Shown: positions 28,320-38,266, counted from the first letter of the stretch. The stretch is 64,000 nucleotides of DNA from Acinetobacter sp. Ac_5812 (GCF_013072695.1 NZ_LXUK01000001.1:62001-126000); one strand, 5' to 3'. The notes: a model not told the origin generated them from the sequence alone. Made by a program: numbers and translations.

Positions 28320-29099
28320 ATGACACAATCCTTACATCCTGCTGCTCAAAAAGGCTTTAGTTTAGGGGCTGAACTGTACCAGCAAGTTCGCCCCAGTTAC
28401 CCGCAAGAAATAGCGGTTTGGCTGCAAGATCGCCTCCAAATAGGTGAAAATTCCACTGTTGTTGACCTCGGTGCAGGGACTGGCAAATTCTTACCCTACC
28501 TGATTCAGACACAGGCAAAAGTGATTGCGGTTGAACCTGTCACGGAAATGTTACAGCAGCTTCAACAAGCTTATCCAACTGTCGATTGCCGACAGGCATT
28601 CAGTAGCGAATTACCATTCGCCGATGCATCAATTGATGCCATTCTCTGTGCTCAATCGTTCCATTGGTTTGCCAATATCGAAACCTTAACAGAAATACAT
28701 CGTGTGCTCAGCCCAACAGGGCATCTTGGTTTGATCTGGAATCAGCGCGATACTGCTGTCGATTGGGTCAAAGCCTTGGCTGATGAAATTGCACCGTTGG
28801 AAGGTGATACTCCCCGTTATCATAGTGAATTATGGAAACAGGTCTTTGAAGGACAATCTTTATTTAAACTGGATGGATTAACAACCTTTCAACAGGCGCA
28901 TCAGGGCACTGTCGAACAGGTGGTGAGTAAACGCTTGCTGTCTACTAGTTTTATTGCCGCAATGCCCTCAGCAGAGCAACAACAACTCAAAGCAAAGTTT
29001 GAACAAATTGTATTTGATTTTACAGGCTTAACTGCGCAAGATCAGATGAGTTTCCCCTATACGACTTTTGCCTACCATTTTCAGAAAATATCCAACTAA
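28320..29099 (+). CDS. Class I SAM-dependent methyltransferase
   Basis: This 259-aa protein has motif I VVDLGAGTGKF, motif II VIAVEPVTEML and the post-motif SELPFADASIDAILCAQSFHWF, matching the Methyltransf_11 group related to UbiE/TAM-type enzymes. Substrate unknown. It lies 19 bp upstream of a lipoprotein gene on the same strand, so the two may be co-transcribed. Confidence 0.88.
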   Translation: MTQSLHPAAQKGFSLGAELYQQVRPSYPQEIAVWLQDRLQIGENSTVVDLGAGTGKFLPYLIQTQAKVIAVEPVTEMLQQLQQAYPTVDCRQAFSSELPFADASIDAILCAQSFHWFANIETLTEIHRVLSPTGHLGLIWNQRDTAVDWVKALADEIAPLEGDTPRYHSELWKQVFEGQSLFKLDGLTTFQQAHQGTVEQVVSKRLLSTSFIAAMPSAEQQQLKAKFEQIVFDFTGLTAQDQMSFPYTTFAYHFQKISN

Positions 29100-29118
29100 T
29101 TCTTGAACGAGCTCTGCT

Positions 29119-29682
29119 ATGCCTAATCTAAAAACCACATTTGCCCTTACTTGTGTACTCAGTTCAGCGCTGGTGCTCAGTGCGTGTAATAAGGACAAAG
29201 AGCCAACTGCAAAGCAACAACAGCAAAGCAGCGCAAGTAATGACGCGATTGGTCAACTCAATCAAACACCGATCAAGCAATTCCCTGCCACAGCAGATGA
29301 TGGCCACGATATTGCGGTATTAGAAGACTATGATCATCGTTTTACCGACATGAGCGATAGTATGGAAATGGAATTGGCCAAGATGAAAGAAGCCAATAGC
29401 CTCACACCTGAATTCGAGCAGCAACGTCAAAAAGATAATGTGAACTCAGCGTTGAAGATGCTCAAAGAGCTAGAACTCAAAACTGAACAGGGCCGCTATA
29501 TTCAAGGTTTGCTTTATGATTATTGGGAGCATCAAGCCCAAGTCTTGGAACAAGCCAATACCGCTCAAACGACAGATGCGAATCAGCAGGTCAATCAGCT
29601 GAATGAATATCTACACGCGCAAAGCCAGTTGCATCACTGGAGAAATGCGCAAACAGCTGAAAGCAAAATGCAAGCTGAGTAA
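29119..29682 (+). CDS. Lipoprotein of unknown function
   Basis: A signal peptide with lipobox LSAC (SALVLSACNKDKE) leads into a 160-residue, Gln/Glu/Lys-rich helical mature part. No domain recognised. It follows the methyltransferase by 19 bp and ends at a clear terminator. Confidence 0.65.
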   Translation: MPNLKTTFALTCVLSSALVLSACNKDKEPTAKQQQQSSASNDAIGQLNQTPIKQFPATADDGHDIAVLEDYDHRFTDMSDSMEMELAKMKEANSLTPEFEQQRQKDNVNSALKMLKELELKTEQGRYIQGLLYDYWEHQAQVLEQANTAQTTDANQQVNQLNEYLHAQSQLHHWRNAQTAESKMQAE

Positions 29683-29693
29683 CTGCAATAAAT

Positions 29694-29722
29694 AAAAAAA
29701 GGGGCTGATGCCCCTTTTTTTA
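29694..29722. terminator. Bidirectional terminator
   Basis: AAAAAAAGGGGC-TGAT-GCCCCTTTTTTT lies between convergent genes. Confidence 0.85.
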
Positions 29723-29736
29723 TTTCACATTCATTG

Positions 29737-30300
29737 TTAGATATTCTGCTTCTCAATCCAATGAATGGAACTCACACGAAATAACTCACATGCGCCATCA
29801 CCCACTCCACCTGGGGTTAAAGAAGATTTCCACACCAAGTCCTTATCTCGAACTTCGACCAGCTCACCTTTGAGTTGGACCAAGTCACCGCGTTTTACTT
29901 GCTTGATTTGTTTAGCAATCTCTGGATTGGCAGGAATAATATGCATATTGGACACCAGTTTGATCGCTTGATCGGGTGGCACAGGCAGTGTATTCATTTT
30001 CCAATTCAAATAACGATCATATTGACGTACATCAATCGTTCTGGCGATTGCAGGATCAGTAAACGCACCCAAACTCACCGCATAGTCAATCGGAGAAAAT
30101 TTGGCTTGCTCATCATCATGATAAACTTTTGAACCAAGAATACGGAAATTACCATCAAAAGGTTTTAATACCGAAATCGATTGATATTCCACAACAGGCG
30201 CTAAGCCATTGGCAATATTATATTCTGCCTGACCCGTTGATGCATGTGTTTGCCCAATTGCAGCCACCATGCATAAACTCATCCATAGACGTTTTTTCAT
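29737..30300 (-). CDS. Secreted protein of unknown function
   Basis: The ATG at 30300 starts a signal peptide (MKKRLWMSLCMVAAIG...HAS); the open frame extends 29 codons upstream, but those residues are not signal-like. The 187-aa protein has a beta-type C-terminal half with a KRGDLVQLKGELVEVRDKD motif, reminiscent of small OB-like domains, and a DGACELFRVSSIHWI end. No family named with confidence. Confidence 0.6.
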   Translation of the reverse strand: MKKRLWMSLCMVAAIGQTHASTGQAEYNIANGLAPVVEYQSISVLKPFDGNFRILGSKVYHDDEQAKFSPIDYAVSLGAFTDPAIARTIDVRQYDRYLNWKMNTLPVPPDQAIKLVSNMHIIPANPEIAKQIKQVKRGDLVQLKGELVEVRDKDLVWKSSLTPGGVGDGACELFRVSSIHWIEKQNI

Positions 30301-30461
30301 GGCTCGATTATCCTCGAAAATATTAGAAAAGCCTTTCTCTTGATAGTATGCTGAGATGGTGAAAAAAAGTGCTTTTTTTGGTAACAATCAAACTCACTTT
30401 AGTCATATTTTTGTGCTGTTAGTGAAGTATCCTCTTTATTAAAACCAACGAATGGATCTCT

Positions 30462-31097
30462 ATGATTTACCAATTTTACCAACGTCATATCTTTCCTCAT
30501 TTGCTCAATCAGGTCATGCAAACCGCCAGCTTGATGGATCGACGTCGTGAATTACTGCTGCCGATTGAAGGTGAAGTACTCGAAATTGGTTTTGGTACAG
30601 GGCTCAATATTCCGTTTTATGGCAATGTTGATTCAGTGTACGCCTTAGAGCCCAATCCTGATATTTATCAATTGGCCATTGAACGGGTACAACATGCACC
30701 TTTCTTTATTAAGCATGTGCAATCCAGTGCAGAAAAACTCCCCTTTGCAGATGCCTCTTTAGATCATATTGTGTCGACGTGGACACTGTGTAGCATTGCT
30801 GATCTTGAACAGGCCTTAGCCGAAATACATCGGGTACTCAAACCAACAGGAACCTTCCATTTGGTTGAGCATGTCAAACATCCAAACTCGACAAAAATCC
30901 AATCTTTGCAAACGCTGCTGACGCCAATTCAAAAACGTATTGCCGATGGTTGTCATCTAAACCGAGACATTGAACGCCAGCTCTTACAAGCCAAATTTAA
31001 ATTCATCGAAAAACAGTATTTTGATGCAGAAGGTATTCCTGCTGTCGCACAAACAATGCTGTTGGCGCGTGTACAAAAATTAGAAATACCTCATTGA
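30462..31097 (+). CDS. Class I SAM-dependent methyltransferase
   Basis: This 211-aa protein carries VLEIGFGTGLNIPFY (motif I), VYALEPNPDIY (motif II) and AEKLPFADASLDHIVSTWTLC, characteristic of Methyltransf_11. The substrate is unknown. Its last 7 bp overlap the converging endonuclease-like gene. Confidence 0.87.
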   Translation: MIYQFYQRHIFPHLLNQVMQTASLMDRRRELLLPIEGEVLEIGFGTGLNIPFYGNVDSVYALEPNPDIYQLAIERVQHAPFFIKHVQSSAEKLPFADASLDHIVSTWTLCSIADLEQALAEIHRVLKPTGTFHLVEHVKHPNSTKIQSLQTLLTPIQKRIADGCHLNRDIERQLLQAKFKFIEKQYFDAEGIPAVAQTMLLARVQKLEIPH

Positions 31098-31561
31098 CCT
31101 TCAAAATCGATTCGTAAGGTTTCAAAACGAATACGCCCTTCTGTGACCGCTTGAGCAATCGCCTGCTGCCCTTTGCTTAAGCGTGCGCCACCACTTTTAA
31201 TATCCAGTAAAATCACTTCAATATCTTCGGCTGTGCCATCGCCATCTCGAAAGTCGGTATAACCATCAAAAACCACGTAATCGACAGGATCACCTAAAAA
31301 TTTAGCATCACTGGGTAAATAACGAAACTCAGGCAGAATCGGTGCAAACTGCTCCGCCATTTTACCTTTCAATACCGCACGGCTGGTATTGACACTACGC
31401 TTCTGCGCATCGAGTAAAGCTTGCTTATGTTCCAGCTCCAATTCAGCAATATATTTCTCATACTCCGCCTGAATCCGCCCATTACGAGTGCTGGATAAAA
31501 TAATCGTGGTGATCACGACACCAATACAACCACCAATCAGCATCGCTAACCAAACCGACAT
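31091..31561 (-). CDS. Membrane-anchored endonuclease-like protein (Holliday-junction-resolvase related)
   Basis: One N-terminal helix (residues 4-22) is followed by a coiled-coil segment rich in E, K and A, then a restriction-endonuclease-like core, DYVVFDGYTDFRDGD followed by EVILLDIKSGGARLSKGQ. The D...(E)xK pattern fits predicted secreted nucleases distantly related to archaeal Holliday junction resolvases (COG4741-type). I take the ATG at 31561, with AGGA 8 nt upstream. Nuclease activity is inferred. Confidence 0.65.
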   Translation of the reverse strand: MSVWLAMLIGGCIGVVITTIILSSTRNGRIQAEYEKYIAELELEHKQALLDAQKRSVNTSRAVLKGKMAEQFAPILPEFRYLPSDAKFLGDPVDYVVFDGYTDFRDGDGTAEDIEVILLDIKSGGARLSKGQQAIAQAVTEGRIRFETLRIDFEGQ

Positions 31562-31629
31562 AGTCACTTTCCTTTGCTTGAATGCAGCTATTTAACTGCA
31601 ACATGAAACTTTTGTCATGTGTAACACAC

Positions 31630-31657
31630 TTGACCGAAAAAGATGCTAAGGTATAAA
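31630..31657 (+). promoter_or_regulatory. sigma70-type promoter for the parA-like gene
   Basis: TTGACC (31630-31635), a 16-bp spacer and TATAAA (31652-31657) sit 34 bp upstream of the ATG. Confidence 0.55.
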
Positions 31658-31691
31658 CGAATACGAGAGCCTAGTTAATAAATCTAATTTC

Positions 31692-32336
31692 ATGAAAACC
31701 ATATTAATCGCAAATCAAAAAGGTGGCTGTGGCAAGACCATGACAGCTATTACACTGGCTGCAGCACTATCTCAAAAAGGATATAAGGTTGCGCTGGCTG
31801 ACGCTGACAACCAAAAATCGTCTTTGCAATGGCTCAAGCAACGTCCTGAAACCGTCACAGGCATTCAGAGTCTGGATTGGCGACATGAAAAATCGATTGG
31901 TGAAGCGCCAAAGAATTTAGATTATTTAATTATTGATGCGCCTGGTGCTCTTTCAGGGGAACATGCAGAGCAACTGGTCAGCGAAGCGCATGCGATTGTG
32001 ACACCATTGCAACCATCGTTCTTTGATATCGACAGTACCCGTCGCTTCTTAAAACATTTACAAGACATTAAACGTATTCGTAAAGGTAAAGTACAAATCC
32101 TGTTGATTGCCAATCGCGTCAAACCGAACAGTGCCAGTTCCAAAGATATTCAAGACTTCTTTAGCAAGATTGAGCAAGATCCTGTGGCATGGATTTCTGA
32201 GCGTAGTGCCTACGGTACATTGGCAATGCAAGGGCTGAGTGTGTTCGATAAAACCCAGAAAAATTTTGTCAGTATCCAAAGCCAATGGCAGCCTGTTTTA
32301 AACCAGTTAGTCGATGATCCAAGCGAGTGGTTCTAA
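31692..32336 (+). CDS. ParA/MinD-type ATPase (orphan)
   Basis: This 214-aa protein has the deviant Walker A KGGCGKTMTAI (10-20), the switch ADADNQKSSLQW and a Walker B-like YLIIDAPGA. No parB, centromere-like repeat or chemotaxis gene is nearby, so it is an orphan that may position an unknown cargo. It is not the main chromosomal ParA, which sits beside parB near the origin. It has its own promoter. Confidence 0.85.
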   Translation: MKTILIANQKGGCGKTMTAITLAAALSQKGYKVALADADNQKSSLQWLKQRPETVTGIQSLDWRHEKSIGEAPKNLDYLIIDAPGALSGEHAEQLVSEAHAIVTPLQPSFFDIDSTRRFLKHLQDIKRIRKGKVQILLIANRVKPNSASSKDIQDFFSKIEQDPVAWISERSAYGTLAMQGLSVFDKTQKNFVSIQSQWQPVLNQLVDDPSEWF

Positions 32337-32459
32337 AGCTTTGCAAAGAAACGTAATCTTTTGATATCAAATCTTAAAATGGGGAAATGAAAATTTCCCT
32401 TGTCTGCTTTTTCAGTTAAGATGGTTTTATTCAATTTCTAGCACTAGAGAAATACTATC

Positions 32460-33554
32460 GTGCAACAATACGCTCCCATCTTACAACGCGTTTTGCTGTT
32501 TGGACTATTCTTTGTCCTGCTCTTTTTGGGATTTAGTATTCTCAAATACTTTATTGTCCCTGTCCTTTGGGCCGCAATTATTGCCTATATGACTTGGCCC
32601 GTATATCTATGGGTACAGCGTCGTTTCTTTGGTGAAAACCGACCTACACTGAATGCCACCCTGATGATTAGCTTGGTCATTATCGTGATTGGTGTGCCAT
32701 TTATCTGTGCGATCTTTATGCTGCAACTTGAAGGTCGTAATTTATATTTTAATTTACAGCGACAACTGTTTTCAGGCCATGTTCAAGTCCCTGAATTTAT
32801 CAAAAATCTACCGATTATAGGCAAAGACATCAGTCGTACTGTCAATGAACTGAGTAGTGATCCGAACAGCATTACCAAAAATATTGCCGAATGGATTCAA
32901 AGCCATCTGAGTTATGGCCGTTTTGTGTTGAGCGAGATTAGCCGTAACTTGGTCAAACTCACATTTGCACTGATGACTCTGTTCTTCTTCTACCGTGACG
33001 GACAAATGATTTTGGCACAAGTGAGTCGTGCCTTGGAAATGGTGATTGGTCCACGCGTGCATCATTATTTAGATACCATTTCAGAAACAACCCGTGCTGT
33101 CGTATACGGCGTTGGTTTAACTGCAGTTGCACAAGCTCTATTGGCCGGCCTTAGCTATTTTGTCGCTGGTGTTCCAAATCCAATGCTGTTGACTATGGTC
33201 ACCTTTATCTTGGCGCTGATTCCTTTTGGAACACCTGTTTCATATCTTGGGGTAGGCCTGTGGTTATTTGCTCAAGGGCAAACCATGGAAGCCATTGGGG
33301 TTGTGGTTTGGGGTGTGGTGATTGTGAGTAGCTCGGATAACGTCATTCGTCCACTGGTGATCTCAGGCGCGACCCAGATTCCATTTATCTTGATCATGTT
33401 TGGGGTATTAGGCGGTATTGCCAGCTTTGGTCTGGTCGGCCTATTCATTGGCCCAGTGATTTTAGCCATCCTGTTAGCGATTTGGCGTGAATGGCTGCAT
33501 GAAAATGTCGAAGAGCCTGTTGCAGCGTTAGAAGCTCCTCCCGAAACTAAATAG
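32460..33554 (+). CDS. AI-2E family transporter (PerM-like)
   Basis: This 364-aa protein has about eight hydrophobic helices and the family-typical segments (LWAAIIAYMTWPVY, FALMTLFFFYRDGQ, PFGTPVSYLGVGLWLF, GLFIGPVILAILLAIWREW). Members export small molecules or act as Na+/H+ antiporters; the name AI-2 exporter is historical. The start is GTG at 32460. Confidence 0.88.
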   Translation: MQQYAPILQRVLLFGLFFVLLFLGFSILKYFIVPVLWAAIIAYMTWPVYLWVQRRFFGENRPTLNATLMISLVIIVIGVPFICAIFMLQLEGRNLYFNLQRQLFSGHVQVPEFIKNLPIIGKDISRTVNELSSDPNSITKNIAEWIQSHLSYGRFVLSEISRNLVKLTFALMTLFFFYRDGQMILAQVSRALEMVIGPRVHHYLDTISETTRAVVYGVGLTAVAQALLAGLSYFVAGVPNPMLLTMVTFILALIPFGTPVSYLGVGLWLFAQGQTMEAIGVVVWGVVIVSSSDNVIRPLVISGATQIPFILIMFGVLGGIASFGLVGLFIGPVILAILLAIWREWLHENVEEPVAALEAPPETK

Positions 33555-33662
33555 GTATATTTCGTTTAATTTTTTGTCATCAATTGATTAATGTGGCTTG
33601 CGAGATATCCCTGACTTTGTTTGAATCGTCAAATAAAGATAATTTATAAGGATATCTTCGCA

Positions 33663-34244
33663 ATGACGTCAATGCTTCAAAAAATTTCTCTGCTCGGCTG
33701 TTTGAGTTTAAGTATCGCAGCCTGTTCTTCGGTTTCTCTAGATAACAATGCAGCTAAGATTCAAACCAAAGCCAGTAAAAGCGATCAAAAGCAATTGATC
33801 CAAGTCTATCAAGTCGATGCCAATGGCGTTGGTGCTTCCATCGGAACCGTTGCTTTCCAACAAACACCAAAAGGTTTATTAATCACCCCTGCACTTTGGA
33901 AACTTTCTCCTGGCGAACATGGTTTCCACATCCATGAGAACCCATCCTGTGAAGCTGCATTAAAAGATGGAAAAATGGGCGCAGCTTTGGCAGCAGGCAG
34001 TCATTTAAATCCTGAAAAAGTCGCGCATCATGGTACGCCTGAAACGGGCCACTTAGGTGATTTACCCGTATTGGTAGTGAATGAAAAAGGCTTTGCAACC
34101 ACACCTGTGATTGCACCACGTTTAAAACTGTCAGATATTCAAAATCGTGCGATCATGATCCATGTCGGTGGAGACAATTATTCGGATACACCAAAACCAT
34201 TAGGCGGTGGTGGTGACCGTATTGCCTGCGGTGTGATTAAGTAA
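33663..34244 (+). CDS. sodC: Cu/Zn superoxide dismutase, lipoprotein type
   Basis: SodC converts superoxide to H2O2 and O2 in the periplasm. The metal-binding histidines are in HGFHIHENPSC, SHLNP and HHGTPETGHLGDLP, with the catalytic Arg region in GGGGDRIACGVIK. The ATG at 33663 (AAGGA 10 nt upstream) gives a signal peptide with lipobox IAAC, so the enzyme is probably membrane-anchored. The frame is open 42 bp further upstream, but that start lacks a signal. Confidence 0.93.
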   Translation: MTSMLQKISLLGCLSLSIAACSSVSLDNNAAKIQTKASKSDQKQLIQVYQVDANGVGASIGTVAFQQTPKGLLITPALWKLSPGEHGFHIHENPSCEAALKDGKMGAALAAGSHLNPEKVAHHGTPETGHLGDLPVLVVNEKGFATTPVIAPRLKLSDIQNRAIMIHVGGDNYSDTPKPLGGGGDRIACGVIK

Positions 34245-34502
34245 TTTCAATACTGTGGGTATCTTCCGAGTTATCCACAGTTGTTTTGCTTTTAGTCATT
34301 TTTTATGTGTTCTTTAATCGCATCATAACAAAATACAATTGAGCATGAATTTTGCATCTTATCTCTTATATGAAAAATCAAGTATTTGAAAGATCATGCA
34401 AATATTCATGTTCAAAAATAGTGCTGCTTGTTGGTTAACAATGCTTTCCTTTGGGAAATTTATTTGTATGATGAATCCAGAACATATTAAAGAATAAGAA
34501 TC

Positions 34503-36653
34503 GTGAAAAATTTATCCCTCCTGTTCAATCGCTTTCGCTCCAACTCGATTCTGCTTTATTGCCTACAAATCATGATTGTGCTTTGCGGTACAACACTCGG
34601 TTTACATCATTTCGGATTTGGACAGTTAATTGTGCCTGTGACCTTAGGTGCGATTGCGACCGCACTGACCGACTTTGATGATCGTCTCAGTATCCGTTTA
34701 CGTAACCTGATTTATGTCTGCGTGCTGTTCTTTACAGTCAGTACCATTTTAGAGTTTCTTGCCCCCTTTAAATTTTGGTTCATTGTCTATCTCAGCCTCT
34801 CCAGTGCTGCGCTGGTCATGATGGGTGCGCTTGGGCAACGCTATGCCACCATTTCCTTTGGCACAATTCTACTGTCGATCTATACCATGTTCGGTCTAGG
34901 TGAGTATCCAGCTTGGTATCAGCAACCGAGTTATTTTGTATTGGGTGCCTTGTGGTATGGACTGACTTCGATCTTATTTTTTGTGATTCGCCCAACCTTG
35001 CCTTTACAAGAAAAGATCTCAACTATTTTTCAGGAGCTTGCGGAATTACTTCAGGCCAAATCACGTTTATTCGACCCAGATAATATTGATAATGTCGAAA
35101 CACTTCTATTCGAACTTTCTCAAAAAAATAGCCAAGTGGTCAGTAGCCTGAATCAAGCCAAAAACTCCTTACTAACACGCTTAAAAGCATCTCGGGTGAA
35201 CAACACCAGTATTTATTGGCTGAACTTATATTATTTTGCCCAAGATATGCATGAACAAGTCACGTCCAGTTATCTGCATTATGAAAAAATTTATCAAAAT
35301 TTTAGCCGCAGTGATTTAATTTTCCGTATTCAAAAAAATATGCAGCTACAAGCCTTGGCGTGTCATGATTTAAGCCAAGCAATCTTACATCATCAAAGCT
35401 ATCAGCCCCGTGAATCTGCCCATAAGGCATTGGACAATCTAGAATCGTCGATGCGTGATTGGGTACAACAACATCCCCATAATCTTGAAGTTAAAAATCT
35501 AGAATTGATCCTCAATAATTTAAAAAGTGTGCATGAGCAGTTTGCTCAACTGCAACTCAATCAAAATATTGAACAGCCTTCACCGCAGCAACATCAGGAT
35601 CATTTGAACTTACTCGATGATGATATTCAGGGGGTTCAGGATTTAATTTTAAAGATCAAACAGCAACTCAGTCCACAATCGGCGCTGTTCCGTCATGCGG
35701 TGCGTTTGGCTGTGATCTTTGCAGTGGGTTATGCCATTTCCTTATTGCCTTTTGCCCAAAATGGCTACTGGATTTTACTTACCAGTTTATTCGTTTGCCA
35801 AATCACCTACTTTGCCACCAAAAGTCGTCTCAAACTCAGAACCATCGGCACTTTACTCGGGGTGTTATTGGGGATTCCTATTCTTTATTTTGTACCCAGT
35901 ATTGAGGGACAACTGGTCCTCACTGTGATTTGTGGGGTGTTATTTTTCTATTTAAGACAAAAAAAATATGCGCTTGCCACGGTCATGGCCACTTTGATGG
36001 TGTTATTGATTTTTAATTTAAAAGGTGCGGGTTTTAGTATTATTCTGCCACGCATTATTGACACTTTTATTGGTTGTGCCATTGCATGGCTTGCGGTCAA
36101 TTTCATTTGGCCCGATTGGAATTTTCGCAATATCTCCAGCAATATCAAGAAAAATAATCAAACCACCTTTGATTATTTTCATGCGGTGGTACAGCAATAT
36201 CATCAAGGGCGTGAACTCGATCTGGAATACCGAACCACTCGACGTGCCGCACATAATGCCCAGATCGAGCTGTCGAATATGATCTCAAGTCTGAGTACCG
36301 AACCTCAGCCCAATCAAGAACTCATTCAATATGCGTTTCGCTATTTGGTCTATAGCCATAGCCAACTCAGCTATGTCTCAGCCTTGGGACATCAACGTGA
36401 GAAAATCGAAGATCAGGCGTTATTGGAGTTACTAGATAAAATTGAGCATGTGCTCAAGCAAAGTCTGATCGAACAAGCTGCTATTCCGCAACAGCAAGTA
36501 GAATGCCTGCTCGAAGAGATTGAGATCCTCAATCAACAGCATCAGATCTCTGCAAAGCACCCGTTGCTGTTAAAACAAATGAGTCTGTTACTCGAGACCT
36601 TACCTGAGTTAGTCCTATTAAAAAATAAACTGCTCGCCTTAGAAATCAAGTGA
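34503..36653 (+). CDS. FUSC/YccS-type inner-membrane protein
   Basis: This 716-aa protein has the two-module architecture of the FUSC family. Helices at about 17-180 are followed by a long cytoplasmic helical region (180-395), a second helix cluster (396-545) and a C-terminal cytoplasmic domain. YccS/AaeB relatives are aromatic-acid efflux or fusaric-acid resistance-like proteins. The start is GTG at 34503. It converges on craA with only 17 bp between the genes. Confidence 0.85.
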   Translation: MKNLSLLFNRFRSNSILLYCLQIMIVLCGTTLGLHHFGFGQLIVPVTLGAIATALTDFDDRLSIRLRNLIYVCVLFFTVSTILEFLAPFKFWFIVYLSLSSAALVMMGALGQRYATISFGTILLSIYTMFGLGEYPAWYQQPSYFVLGALWYGLTSILFFVIRPTLPLQEKISTIFQELAELLQAKSRLFDPDNIDNVETLLFELSQKNSQVVSSLNQAKNSLLTRLKASRVNNTSIYWLNLYYFAQDMHEQVTSSYLHYEKIYQNFSRSDLIFRIQKNMQLQALACHDLSQAILHHQSYQPRESAHKALDNLESSMRDWVQQHPHNLEVKNLELILNNLKSVHEQFAQLQLNQNIEQPSPQQHQDHLNLLDDDIQGVQDLILKIKQQLSPQSALFRHAVRLAVIFAVGYAISLLPFAQNGYWILLTSLFVCQITYFATKSRLKLRTIGTLLGVLLGIPILYFVPSIEGQLVLTVICGVLFFYLRQKKYALATVMATLMVLLIFNLKGAGFSIILPRIIDTFIGCAIAWLAVNFIWPDWNFRNISSNIKKNNQTTFDYFHAVVQQYHQGRELDLEYRTTRRAAHNAQIELSNMISSLSTEPQPNQELIQYAFRYLVYSHSQLSYVSALGHQREKIEDQALLELLDKIEHVLKQSLIEQAAIPQQQVECLLEEIEILNQQHQISAKHPLLLKQMSLLLETLPELVLLKNKLLALEIK

Positions 36654-36670
36654 GCAGTCGATGGGGATAA

Positions 36671-37909
36671 TTAATTCAACCCGTCTTGCTGACGTGCCAG
36701 CATATGCTGTTTCAAGGCATGGCGTGGTGAACTAAACCAGAATAAAATCAAGACCAGACTGGCTAAAGCAAAGGCCCAAATATGGAAATGGGTATACAGT
36801 ACCCGAACCAATTCAATCACGACAAAATAACTCACCATCATCAACATCGAGACTGCCGCTGCGACTGTTCCTTTAGACACTTCAGATGACATCAATGCAA
36901 AGCGGTACATCACCGAGAAGCTAATCCCCTCACCCAAGCTCACTAAAGTCATGCCAATCAAGAGACAAGGCACCAGATAAGTCTGCCAAATCACACCCAA
37001 CACCAAGAAGACCGTTCCCAATAACATAATCGGCAAACCAAACAGAATGGTTTGACCGAGAGGGAAACGATCAATGATCTTGATCAGAATGATATTGCCG
37101 GCAATCAAGCCAAAAAACACAGGGAACTGTGCCAAGCCATATTGCACACTGCTCAATTTCAGCTCATCCACCAAAATGATTGGTGATAAGGCAATCCATA
37201 ACATCAAAGGCATTCCCACCATTGGTAAAGCAATGCTTAAGCCCAAGAAACGGCGGTTGCTCAATACTTTTTTAAAGTCATCAAAGATATAGCTAAAAGG
37301 CTGCTTCGGTTGTTTACGGCTTTCTTGGGTCGCAGGCATAAATTTCTTTAAACCAAACCAACTCAAGAAAGATACCGCAGCAATGGCGACAAAGCCCCAA
37401 TGCCATGACACATAATCAATCAGAAATGCACCCAATACAGGGCCCAGTAAAGGTGCCAATAAGGAGATATTCGCCATCAGTGCCATGACTTTGATCGCGT
37501 CGCGCTCTTCAAAGGTTTCTTGAATCGCAGCATAACCCACCGCAGAAATGACGCTCAGCCCCATACCCTGCAAGAAACGCAGTGTCAGGAACTGTTCAAT
37601 ATTATGGGTCAATAATATCAGCAAACAGCACAGCGTAAAAAATGCCACACCAGCCAAGAGCACTTTTTTACGCCCGAGACGGTCTGAAAGCGGTCCCAAC
37701 AGCCAGGCAACACTGGCACCACCCAATAGATAGAATGACATTGACGAGGGTGCCCATGTCGCACTGACTGCAAATTGTTCTGTGATTGACAACATCGCAG
37801 GCTGAATCAAGTCATTACCGATGTAAACTGAAAATTCGAATAGCACTAAAGCTAAAGGAAACATGAGCGTTATACGGTTTAACGTCATGTTCTGATTATT
37901 CGTCATCAT
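36671..37909 (-). CDS. craA: MFS drug efflux pump, CraA/MdfA type
   Basis: This 412-aa, 12-helix major facilitator has the motif A-like LSDRLGRKKVLL between helices 2 and 3 and the membrane-embedded acidic residue of MdfA-type pumps in helix 1 (LFEFSVYIGNDLIQPAM). The whole sequence closely follows what I recall of CraA, the intrinsic chloramphenicol exporter of Acinetobacter, including WAPSSMSFYLLGGASVAWL. Drug range must not be assumed from this. A second ATG lies one codon downstream. Confidence 0.82.
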   Translation of the reverse strand: MMTNNQNMTLNRITLMFPLALVLFEFSVYIGNDLIQPAMLSITEQFAVSATWAPSSMSFYLLGGASVAWLLGPLSDRLGRKKVLLAGVAFFTLCCLLILLTHNIEQFLTLRFLQGMGLSVISAVGYAAIQETFEERDAIKVMALMANISLLAPLLGPVLGAFLIDYVSWHWGFVAIAAVSFLSWFGLKKFMPATQESRKQPKQPFSYIFDDFKKVLSNRRFLGLSIALPMVGMPLMLWIALSPIILVDELKLSSVQYGLAQFPVFFGLIAGNIILIKIIDRFPLGQTILFGLPIMLLGTVFLVLGVIWQTYLVPCLLIGMTLVSLGEGISFSVMYRFALMSSEVSKGTVAAAVSMLMMVSYFVVIELVRVLYTHFHIWAFALASLVLILFWFSSPRHALKQHMLARQQDGLN

Positions 37910-38266
37910 GTTTTATTCACAAAAATAACCAACTCGTGTGCGTCCCATTTTTCAGCAAGAAAAATAGGCCCATCACCACAAGATTTTATGGTCTAGATTT
38001 AAATTAAATTTTGATTCCATGCTGTGAGCCAGCATGTGATAAATGTGAAAACACCGTATTCACTAGGTGTATATAAGAAAAACAATTTATTTACGTGAGA
38101 TTGGTAAACGTTTTACCATTTGGCTAAATTGCCACGCGCAACTGTAGCACTTTTTCAAAATGACCGCAATTTAAACAATCCATCACACCAATTCAGCAAT
38201 GTGCATAACCGAAAAGTTATCCACAATTTTGCTGAACTTTTATCCACTGTTTAATAATGCACAAAA
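37910..38266. promoter_or_regulatory. region upstream of craA, with inverted repeat and DnaA-box-like sites
   Basis: A perfect inverted repeat TGGTAAA-CGT-TTTACCA lies at 38102-38118, about 190 bp upstream of craA, and could be an operator. A perfect DnaA-box sequence TTATCCACA is at 38217-38225, with a one-mismatch copy at 38240-38248. I see no gene in this stretch. Confidence 0.4.

Noticed and set aside
34271..34279. Replication origin from DnaA boxes
   Set aside because: Single boxes without dnaA, dnaN or an AT-rich unwinding region; not an origin.
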